From positions 5,704 to 51,344 of the forward strand of contig JAAAIG010000162.1 of assembly GCA_015852425.1 (NCBI GenBank): a DNA stretch of 45,641 bases. The letters are read 5' to 3'. Position 1 is the stretch's first letter. The number at the start of each line of letters is the position of its first letter. The translations under genes and the position numbers were made by a program. The notes beneath the pieces are model-generated. The model searched no databases. It was not told where the DNA came from and worked only from the letters and a program-made list of their open reading frames with translations. Shown here piece by piece: positions 37,309 to 45,641 of this stretch. This DNA is from Gryganskiella cystojenkinii (lineage: Eukaryota > Mortierellomycota > Mortierellomycetes > Mortierellales > Mortierellaceae).

Positions 37309-39028
37309 ATGTACTCGCCAGATCCAGAAGGTAAATTTGACCTCTCCCACACACCCGTTTTCTAAATTCATTCCTTCTCTTCTCACCCCTCTTCTTTATC
37401 CTCTCCCACCCTCCCCCTCTTCCTTCTGCTGCGACCTCCACTAAAAATAATTTCGGGAGAATGGGGGCACGAAATGGAAATGAAAAAATCGTGGTCCAGC
37501 CTTTGGAGCCAGGGAGGAAGCGAAATCTTTCCTAATCACCAAAAAATAAGAGAGTGAACAAACCAAGGCAATTCAGGGGCGAACATGCCTCACGTTTGCT
37601 ATTTTGCATGGCATAGCTTGCATGGCATAGTTTGCATGAACGCAAAAAACAAAAACCTTGATTCTGGCAACGGTACAAAAGCAATTGTTGTGCATTGTTC
37701 CTCAATTGATTTCTCTTGTTCTCGCTCTTTCTTGCTCTCAACGCCTCTTCCGTCGGTCATCATTGTTTCTCTTATTTTTTTCTCTTATTGTTTTGCGACC
37801 GCCGCTCAGTCTCTTTATTGTTTCCACGTAAACGTCCAACATCGCGTTAACGTTATCCTATTATCTTATTTTTTTTGTCTTCACTACTGTCGTCCACTCC
37901 AAATTAGAGTCGGTCTCGCTCTTTATTTCTCTAGCATGTATCTCTCTCATGTCCGTCCTCTTTGGTCGAAAGACCGCCGGGACGAAGATGAGCACCATCA
38001 ATTATGCCCGTGGTCTCGTCGTCTCGCTCTACCTCGTCTCTTGGACATTTTCCTTGCTTGCCGCCATGTTGGTCCAGACCAATAACTTTAATGTGATTTC
38101 TTGTACAATCTCGATTTACTCTTGCATTACCCTTTATGCTTGTTCCAAGATCATCATCTATCTTTTCCTTATGGAGAAAGTTTATGTTGTCACGGCCGTT
38201 GGTGCAACTCGATACAACTTCCTTGTAAGTTTTTTTTCCCGCATTCGCAGGATAGACACTCCGTCCTCTATATGCTCGCTTGTTGGAAGCGCCTACTAAA
38301 CACCTCCTTTTCGTTCTACATGCATGAACTGGATGATAACATCGTACATCTATATAAAAAAATAGCTCTACAGGATTAACCTGGCCCTCTTGGTCCCTTA
38401 TTTTGGCATCCTTTGCCTCATGATCATCTTCCGGGTCTCAGAAGTTGAAGACACTGGTCACTGCAAAATTGGTCTCCTCCCTCCAGCGTCCGTGACCTTG
38501 ATTCTCTACGACATCTTTATCTCGAGTTGGCTCACGATCCTCTTTATCCGTCCCTTGATGTCCTCGACCTCACTCTTGCAAGGTCCCTCCAAGGGTAAAC
38601 TCCGAGATGTTGCCCGTCGAACACTTATGGGTTCTCTCGTAGCCTTGCTCTTGTCCTCTGCAAACGTCTTTACGTTGGTCTATTTCAAGGGTCACGAGCG
38701 GGGGTTGATCTGTCTAGCGAGTTGCACTGTCGACGTGACCTTGAACGCCATGACGGTCCACTGGGTGACTTCAAGAGGTGGTAGTGGTAGTTCCGGTGGT
38801 CGATCAGGTCTACAAAACCATATTGATCGATCCTCGATGGATCGGAGACATGCCGGCGGCCATGGTGGTAACACTGGCCAATACATTGTGGGTGGGTTGT
38901 CAGAGAAGCAAGTCGCACCACTGGAGTCCCACATCTCGGTTACGGTTGAAAGCTATGTGGAGCAGTACCATCAACAGATGAGTGCAGGCACTAGTAGTAG
39001 TCATACCCATAGCGATGTTAATTACTGA
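37309..39028 (+). CDS. Seven-transmembrane protein, receptor-like
   Basis: Three exons (37309-37330, 37908-38224, 38366-39028) give 333 residues. Exon 1 encodes only MYSPDPE plus one base. Acceptor 38365 (AATAG) is used rather than the CAG at 38373 because only it keeps phase. Seven hydrophobic segments are visible, near residues 9-26, 41-62, 70-95, 118-138, 155-175, 205-225 and 232-252. The third ends LFLMEKVYVV, comparable in place to the DRY region of receptors. The soluble C-tail (about 255-333) is Gly/Ser/His-rich. The topology suggests a fungal GPCR-like sensor at the plasma membrane, but no ligand class is recognisable and a non-receptor membrane protein is possible. The first intron (577 bp) contains a 14-bp tandem repeat. 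Confidence 0.7.
37604..37638. repeat. 14-bp tandem direct repeat, 2.5 copies
   Basis: The unit TTGCATGGCATAG plus one variable base occurs at 37604 and 37618, with half a unit at 37632. It lies in intron 1 of the seven-helix gene. The GCATGGCAT core is partly self-complementary, so it might be a clustered binding site. Confidence 0.7.
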
Positions 39029-39955
39029 AAAAAGTGCTTGGTGGGCCGGTGAAGGATTGGAGAATACAAGCAGCGCTCTATCACTTTGCTCTTTCGTCGT
39101 CGCTCCAGTTCCGGCACATTGGACGAAAAATAAAATAAAAGAAACAAAACACAACAACAGGGAAGTAACCACGAGGTTTTTGGGTTCTTGATTTTTTCCA
39201 CACAGCACACCAAAACTGTGGTGTGCACATGGACCATGACCATGGCCAAGGCACAACATTGTGTTTGAACCTAGACCTTGGTCTTGCGAAATAGCCTTTT
39301 CTTTGCACGGATCGATCGCCAAGTGACACGCGCTCAATGGGACGCGTCCCTGCTTCCACTTTTTTCGATTTTTTCCTTTGGGTAGCAAAAGGTTTTGTCT
39401 CGTGGCAAAAAGAAACTCTTCTCCTTTCCCTGAGTTTCTATCGAAAAGCTTCATATTGGTTCATGTTTGGTCTTCTCTCTGATCTCACTTCCTCGAATGT
39501 TGTTGATTGTTCAGCTCCTATCCGTTCTTTAGCTCTTCGACCCTATCCTGTTTGTCACGTTGACCTCGTGCCCCCCCTTGTTCGCATGTCAGCAGTCCCA
39601 GGGACAAGGGTCCTTGAATTTTTCTTCACCCTATTTTTTTGTCTTGTTTCCTCGCCATTGCCATCACAAAAAGGAAATCCGTGGTCATGGTCCTGACCCT
39701 GAGTCCCAGGACAAACCTTCTTTGTTCTTTCATTCCCATGCATGACCTGTTTCTGTCTTCTTTCATCTTCTCTTTCTTCTCTCTGTTCATCCCCCTCCTT
39801 TCATTTTTCCTTCATCCATCACTAGCTTTCTCTCATAATTTTTCATTTCCCAGCTTCGACTTTTTTTCCTTTAATAATTTAATTTGCTGCCCCTTTTAAA
39901 AAAATACCTTAATATTCGTAATCCTTCGCCACTGTGGTAACTCTAATAGTTTAAT
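39029..39955. other. Intergenic region between two plus-strand genes
   Basis: 927 bp holding the 3' flank of the seven-helix gene (AATAAAAT near 39130) and the promoter of the Ser-rich Cys-cluster gene, with a C/T-rich leader from about 39720. No gene seen. Confidence 0.5.
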
Positions 39956-41728
39956 ATGACTACCTCGTCCTTTACCTCTTCGTCATTCCCCCCAGTCAAG
40001 CCCAACCAGATCAAACCCTGTGTTGCAAAGAACAACGGCCAAGGATGCAGCCGAGGATTCTTTAGAGAGAAATGTCCCAAATGCACGAACGGTTCCCTGA
40101 CCTGTCAGATGTGTCAACTTCAACGCAAAAAGAATCCGAACGCATCCTCTTCTTCGTTACTCCTGAATACTACCGCAAATATTCCAATCACCACGACAGT
40201 AATCGCAGTCCAGGAACATCAGCAGCTGTCGTCTTCCTCGTCCTCGGTTTCTTCCATCTCGTCCACATCAGAGACAACAGCGACTTTTCCAATAGTACCC
40301 TCTGTGTTATCCCAAGCGCACCAAAGTTCCCCTCCTGGGGTCACAGTAAAGACAGTCTCAATCTCGTATCAGCTCCCGTTACCCACTGGTCATCCTCAAC
40401 GATCCTTGGTATCGGACACACCCACGACGCCTGTTGTTCCCTCCAAGGATATTAAGCTCTCGATCATCACTTTGCCTTCTTCACTGTCGTCGTCTTCATC
40501 GCCACCAATCTCACCAACAACCGAAAGAGCGGTCGCGGCGCTGAACACGGCGGTGACAAGTTCTTCTCCTAGTTCGCCACAGGTCCTGACAATCTCGACC
40601 GTTGGTCTCGACACTCGAATCCATCCCCACGTCTCCAAGAGCTATCCTTCTTCTCCCCTGTATGGAAGCGGTAATCCGCTATTCGGTCTCCCCTCGGCCT
40701 CCATCTCATCCTCGTGTATCTTTTGCTTCAACGGTCGACAGGCTTGTGATGACTGCTTCGGTCTTGGGTACGTTCAAAGGATCTGTCAGGATTGCCTTCG
40801 AGACCATCATCAGGGCCGTAACCAGAACAGCCAAAGCAATCTTTTGCAACGAAGAGGAAGCAGTGGAGGGGATCCACAACACGTTCGACACAAGTCTTTG
40901 CCTTCGGTGCCGACTGGAGGGATGAATGCCGCCTGGAGTCAAATCGGAACCAAGATCAAGAAGCAACTTTTCCCTCAACAACAACAGCCACAACAACAAC
41001 AACATCAACAACAGCAACACGATCGCCGTTCCTCTTTGTCCGAGTCGGCTGTTGACCAGATGAATCTGTCCTCTTCATCTTCATACAATAACCCGATCAT
41101 GAGCTCACCACTCACATCACCAACCTCGTCATCAGCAAGAGCCAGGATCTTTCAGGGGCTGAGAAGGACTCAGAGCTCGCGTAACCCTTCCAATGGATCT
41201 TCGTCCTCAGCATCGGAGCTGAGTTCTTCATCCATGACCTCGGGCGGGTCCTTGTCCCAGACCAGCTCATCAACTCTGGGTGACGGTGGGGGGCGAGGAC
41301 TAGGTCGAATCTGGAACTTGAGGAGACAACCACCTCCGCTGAGGTCCAAGAGTATGGTCTCGCTAGGCATGACTGCTCCGATGTTGGGTCCCTTGCACGA
41401 AGAGGAGATTCCTATCCATGACGATGATGAGGACGATGGAGAAGGAGACGCCACTACCGAAGCCTCTACTGTTGCTATTGGCATCAGTGGCAACCGACTT
41501 AGAGATCAAGACACGAACCAAGATGCCTACAAGAAATCTTTCCGAGCTGCGGTGCTTCGTGCACTTAAACGTCCACTGTTCCACATCAACAACCGTGAGC
41601 CCCTGTCAAACAATAGCAACAGTGAACACGAAGGGACGTCCCGTCCACAGCGAACACCACACCGCCGCCACTGGTCACTTGCCTCATTGTCTGTTGTCAG
41701 TCTTCCTTCCACAGTCCACGCCGCATAA
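39956..41728 (+). CDS. Hypothetical Ser-rich protein with two CxxC clusters
   Basis: Single exon, 590 residues, from the first ATG after an AT-rich leader. I do not recognise the family. Cluster 1 (C22, C31, C40, C43, C50, C53) ends CPKCTNGSLTCQMC. Cluster 2 (C254, C257, C264, C267, C277, C280) reads CIFCFNGRQACDDCFGLG and resembles the CxxCxGxG repeats of DnaJ-type zinc domains. Both probably bind zinc. The remaining sequence is polar: polySer, a QQ/HQ run near 345-360, an Arg-rich LRRTQSSR region and an acidic HDDDEDDGEGD stretch near 490. No membrane segment is evident. It could be a scaffold or regulator. The stop is followed after 65 bp by the next gene. Confidence 0.75.
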   Translation: MTTSSFTSSSFPPVKPNQIKPCVAKNNGQGCSRGFFREKCPKCTNGSLTCQMCQLQRKKNPNASSSSLLLNTTANIPITTTVIAVQEHQQLSSSSSSVSSISSTSETTATFPIVPSVLSQAHQSSPPGVTVKTVSISYQLPLPTGHPQRSLVSDTPTTPVVPSKDIKLSIITLPSSLSSSSSPPISPTTERAVAALNTAVTSSSPSSPQVLTISTVGLDTRIHPHVSKSYPSSPLYGSGNPLFGLPSASISSSCIFCFNGRQACDDCFGLGYVQRICQDCLRDHHQGRNQNSQSNLLQRRGSSGGDPQHVRHKSLPSVPTGGMNAAWSQIGTKIKKQLFPQQQQPQQQQHQQQQHDRRSSLSESAVDQMNLSSSSSYNNPIMSSPLTSPTSSSARARIFQGLRRTQSSRNPSNGSSSSASELSSSSMTSGGSLSQTSSSTLGDGGGRGLGRIWNLRRQPPPLRSKSMVSLGMTAPMLGPLHEEEIPIHDDDEDDGEGDATTEASTVAIGISGNRLRDQDTNQDAYKKSFRAAVLRALKRPLFHINNREPLSNNSNSEHEGTSRPQRTPHRRHWSLASLSVVSLPSTVHAA

Positions 41729-41793
41729 ATAAAGCAATCGTGATTCTTTAAATTCCATCTTTCTATTGTTTCAACTCCTCCAATTCATTCACA

Positions 41794-42873
41794 ATGACAC
41801 CTCCAAAGAATTCTATTCAACATCTACGACGAATTAAACCAAAGACGAGTGTCAACACAGTCCCACCGATCACTGTACCAAAGAAGAGCCGACGTTCAAT
41901 GAAGTACGCTCTTTTCGCCACTTGTTCCTGAACGTCTTTTCTTTCTGAGCTCAATCCGATTTAGTTGTTTCATGCTTTATAGGCAGACAATGTGCAAAGT
42001 TATTCAGGGCAACTCATTAGCCGACAAGTCTATCAAGATTGGGGAAATGTGGCGAAACTTGCCAGAAGAAGAAAAGCTGAAGTGGAGAGTTTTGGCGTAA
42101 GTTTCGAGCAATGCTAGCGGGAGTATTTCTCAATTCAACTTTTTAACTCTTTTTGTCTTAAGTAGTGATTATGAGAAGCTTATTCTCAAACAATCATCAG
42201 ACACGCGTGATCGACCAAAGCGAAACAAGGTCCAAGGTATAAAACCTGTCTCAGTGAGACTTGTTTCACCACTCCTCACCTCTCTCTTCACTCCCACTCA
42301 ACACCAAACATGAAGTCTACCGCTCCTCGTATCGCTCCCACTGCTACTACCAAGCAAAACCTTGCTGGTTTCTTTCTGTCCTCCTTAAAGTCTACTGTAC
42401 GAAAGCACGCTGGCGCCCCCGAGATGCCAGGAAAAGCCCACTCTCAGCACCAGCAACGTCAGCAAAGCCTCATATCTTTGGCAACAAGAAATGCGGTGAC
42501 CATTTGCGCTGTGCCCTTCACACCAGGTATTGCGAGAGTGGCTGTCTTTACAGTGAAAGCCAAAGTGAGTAGAAGTGGTCATGTCGCATTTACTAACATT
42601 TCGCTTTCTCCAGATCTGTCTAGTGAGCAGGCCGAGCTGCTCTGGCAAAGACGGCAACTTTTTTCTTTCAAGGATGGGGAATTCGAAGACGTCCTTGCCA
42701 CGGTCGATTCGGTTACAAAGGAAAGACGGCGGTCAAATTGTTCTCAACCTCACCCCTCTAGCCCTGTTTCAAGCTTGTACACGAGTGAGACATCTAAGAG
42801 ACCGTGTGCCATGGAACATCTGCTCGCACCTACTGATGGAACAAAGAAAAGACGTAAATATATCACCGACTAA
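41794..42873 (+). CDS. HMG-box-like protein with incomplete first helix
   Basis: Five exons: 41794-41903, 41983-42096, 42166-42236, about 42391-42564, 42614-42873; about 242 residues. Exon 4 may instead start at 42448, also in phase. Residues about 33-82 resemble HMG-box helices 2 and 3: KIGEMWRNLPEEEKLKW and VLADYEKLI are close to fungal HMG proteins, but the usual helix-1 motif (PPNAFxLY) is missing. A basic RPKRNK follows. The C-terminal part (KPHIFGNKKC, SSEQAELLWQRRQLFSFKDGEF, TKKRRKYITD) is unrecognised. A different reading from ATG 42310, behind TATAAAA at 42239, is possible as a separate gene, but its frame does not carry over the 42565-42613 intron into the final frame. DNA-binding is likely; role unknown. 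Confidence 0.6.
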
Positions 42874-43055
42874 TCAGCCACATAATAGAAAATCATTTTT
42901 ACCATTTGCCTGTCATGATTTTGACTCAAATTGAACTGACTGCAAACAAAATGGCCCTGGGTGGGTGGCACTACTCAGACAATCAAAGAGTGAAGATTTC
43001 TTGCCAATTTTTCCCCGCGTGTCCTTTGATTTTATTGACTACAGGGATATGAAAC

Positions 43056-45415
43056 TTAATGAGCTACCGGGATCGCGATCCTATGGTCGCGACTGTGTTC
43101 ACGATCTTCCTCGACATCACCGCTAATGCCTCCATGAATAACACCCCGATCCAGGGAAGAGGGCGCGCTGATCAAAGTTGGCGAAGTTGTCATGGGAAAC
43201 GACAACGAGGAAGGAAATGAAGACCCCGCGCCAGGTTGACTCAAAATCCTCGTGTCACTATTACTGTTGTTGCTGTTGTTATTGTTGTCGCCACTGTATT
43301 GGGTATACGACTGCGTATGGGTATCCTGCAACGACAAGGAAGACATGCTCCGTCCAAGCCCTGATTCCGGGGATGATGACGTTGTACCGTCCATGGACTC
43401 ACAACTCTCGAGCCACTCCCGGAGCACCCGCTCCACCAACCTCAACGTCGTCGGACTCGAGGCCCTCGGTTGAGAATCCCTCCGAATAGGCTCCGAAGTC
43501 GTCGTGACAATGACCATAGGCGAGACCAAGACAGCGGATGGCGGCGGCGCAGAGACATGAACATGAAGGTTGGTACTGCTATTGTTACTCGACGGCGGCA
43601 GGACACTCTCCAGGATGATAGATCCAGACCCTTGTTGTTGTTCGCTGTTCTCTGTGTGATGAGCTTGTTGTTCGGTGTGACTGTCCTGACCGTGACCGTG
43701 ACCGTATCCGTATCCGTGTCCGTACCGAAGACTCGACCCGACACCACCAGATTTCAACTTGTCCTTCTTGATCGTCTCGGCCGCCAGAATCGGACTCGGG
43801 CATGCTGACGGAGTCTGAGTCCATTGGTGACCACCGTATTTAGGTGCTGCCATCACACCCGCCGTAAAGGTTCCAACCCGGCTCTTGGCTGCGGCTTGAG
43901 CCGCCGCTGTTGCCGCCGCTGCAGCCGTGGCCGTGGTAGCGTGTGAGATGGACGGCGACGCTGGAGCCGAGTGGCCGTTGCTAATAATCCTACGATCCCG
44001 ATAAGTCGCCCGGGTCGCCAAGCTTCTTGATTGTTCCAACATCCGTTCCTTGGCCTCTTGCTCTCTCAACTGTCGTCTCAGCACCTCATCCAGTCCACCA
44101 CCACCAAGCTCATCCAGGATCCGAACAATCTCGGTGCGCTTGTAGGTCGAGTGTCTCAGTGGCGTGTTCGTCAAGAGTGGGCCCATGACCCTGAGATACG
44201 CATGACGAAGAGATTCCTCTTCCTCGGGCAAGTCCCACAGCTCACGGATGACGACATCGACCAGGACCCGGAGATCGTTTGTGTAAAAGAATTCCCGCAA
44301 GGACGGTAGTGTCGAGGTCAAAAGGAGGTACAACAACTTGAGGATCAACATCTGTAATGACGATTCCTCTATCATAGGTAGAATGAAGTCGAGAGTTAGA
44401 CACAGTCAGACCCTCATGCAACACCAAATAGTAGTAAAAATCCAATCAAAATTAAAAATCCAAAACGAAGCTTACCGGCTCGGTTCAACATAAAGATCAG
44501 GTTTTCACCGAAGGTTGTACTGGCTCCAGGTCGATCCGACAGCGCGTAAAGTAAAGGGTTGCCACTGTAATGCAAAACTTTGGAGGGTGAGGTATATGGA
44601 TGATCTTGGGATGATGTTGAGCTCCCGCTATTGGCTCGAGCAGCTACTGTAGCTTGACAGGCTGCCTTGTGAAGCATGAACTGTTCATTGAACGCCAACA
44701 ACAACTTGATGGTCCCGTAATTCAAGAGCTCGTCTGCGTCTGTCCTCGTCCGTTCGACAAGATCCAGAAGGAAATGTAAAAAGTCTTCGTCCACTAGAGC
44801 TATTTTCATTTGAGAGAAGTTGAGGTGTTAGATTACGAGTGAGGATCAAATTACAGTGCACATCAGACTCCTGTTCCTTATTTCATTAGCCTACCAAGAT
44901 CACATGGTTTCAAAGATTGTACTCGACAGATTTCAAACATGATATTAACGGCCAGCGTCTGCATCTTGGAGGCTAACAGAGTCCATAAAATAGAAATCAT
45001 CAATACTCAACGACGGGAAAGATCACAAGTGTAGTCAAAGGATCACATCCCCATAATCTTACCTTCGAATTGAAAAATCTGGTACTTCAGCTTTGCAAAA
45101 TACTCGCTCCGAAGCATCCAGTGATAAACCTTTGGGAACTCCTTCCCAGCATAGAGCAAGATGTGGTATGTGATCCACATGTCCTGATCAGAAGGGCTCT
45201 GTTTTGCAACAAAGAAAAAAAAAAGATAAACAAAATTTATCTGTTTTGTAAGAGAAAACAAGAGATGCGTCGATACTTCTCCCACGATCGATCCCTGCCC
45301 GCTATGTAAAAATTCTAGCTCAGGGCGCAAATGTCTGGTTCGCCGCTTTTTTTTGCCTTTCTCAGTCTCCTCGGATGTCCCATCCTTGATGTGCCTCCAC
45401 GGATAATATTCCGCG
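43056..45415 (-). CDS. LDB17: SPIN90/Ldb17/Dip1-family actin regulator, 5' end missing
   Basis: Exons seen: 45415-45277 (donor may be GTGGGA slightly earlier), 45198-45063, 44972-44895, 44799-44476 and 44368-43056. The reading frame enters at phase 2 from an exon upstream, beyond 45430 or outside the window, so the protein is partial. Family landmarks of the leucine-rich SPIN90/Ldb17 domain: [93 protein letters not shown] and [16 protein letters not shown]. In yeasts Ldb17/Dip1 activates Arp2/3 to seed linear filaments at endocytic patches. After that domain comes about 320 residues of disordered tail with polyAla and Asn/Ser runs. It converges on the HMG-like gene, with 182 bp between the stops. 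Confidence 0.9.
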
Positions 45416-45641
45416 CTGTCAAAAAGAATTACATTCCCATTCAAAGGATTTCTTCGTGATTAGATTTTGTCTGGCCCCTCCTTTGGTCGCACGAGAGGCT
45501 CGATGGTGATGTCCGTTCAGTTGCGTCATCGACTAAATGCCTTTTAGGCTCTAGCCCTATCTCTCAGCTCGTCTTTGTCCGCACTGTCCTCCTGTTTGTT
45601 CCCATGGTGCAATGCGTCTCTGTTGATTTTGTTTTCATTAG
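45416..45641. other. Probable intron or upstream part of the Ldb17-like gene
   Basis: On the minus strand an acceptor TTTTTGACAG ends at 45416. Stops interrupt all frames I read upstream of it, so I assign no exon here with confidence. Confidence 0.4.

Noticed and set aside
42310..42873. Single 187-codon frame from ATG 42310
   Set aside because: It reads through a clear GTGAGT...CAG intron (42565-42613). Removing that intron shifts this frame, whereas the HMG-like frame stays open.
41794..42873. A mating-type (sexM/sexP) locus
   Set aside because: The usual neighbours, a triose-phosphate transporter and an RNA helicase, are absent, and the HMG box is atypical.

Overview
This window is nuclear DNA from a fungus. 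Genes are split by many short GT-AG introns, with yeast-like branch sequences in places. The proteins include typical fungal/opisthokont families: Cwc21, glycerol kinase, Glo3 ArfGAP, Ldb17/SPIN90 and a GATA factor. Very long glutamine/histidine/serine-rich regulators, long 5' leaders, a WRKY-GCM1-type zinc finger and a Helitron-like fragment fit an early-diverging lineage. My best guess, from style only, is Mortierellomycota/Mucoromycota. There are no bacterial operons, rRNA genes, CRISPR arrays or convincing tRNAs. One run of 33 Ns (24525-24557) marks an assembly gap.

Left arm (1-15.8 kb) is gene-dense and mostly on the minus strand. In order of position: an SR-rich Cwc21/SRRM2-like spliceosome protein (269-1441), ACMSD with every known active-site residue (1818-3444), an 891-residue polyQ regulator ending in a variant WRKY-GCM1 finger (3967-7251), a 2.4-kb upstream region, eight-exon glycerol kinase (9644-11885), and a 221-residue protein resembling the N-terminal part of Helitron Rep/helicase proteins (12383-13324). 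The last is divergent, 207 bp away, from plus-strand Glo3/ARFGAP2-3 (13532-15756).

Middle (15.8-26.4 kb) is about 10.6 kb in which I find no credible gene. It is rich in homopolymer tracts and ends at a TATA box at 26390. From there I infer a spliced 5' leader without any ATG, running into a 1,106-residue GATA factor (28034-33466) whose coding sequence is split by a 2.1-kb pyrimidine-rich intron.

Right arm (33.5-45.6 kb): a 3-kb spacer, then a seven-helix membrane protein with its own TATA box and a short upstream ORF (37309-39028), a serine-rich protein with two CxxC clusters (39956-41728), an HMG-box-like gene only 65 bp further on (41794-42873), and convergent to it the 3' part of an Ldb17/SPIN90/Dip1 homologue (43056 to beyond 45415, 5' end outside or unresolved).

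The genes do not form one pathway. Three probable transcription regulators (WRKY-like, GATA, HMG-like) and a candidate receptor lie among housekeeping genes, and the long non-coding stretches lie upstream of the WRKY-like, GATA and receptor genes. Exon joins were deduced by hand from splice signals, reading phase and family similarity; transcript data would settle them.
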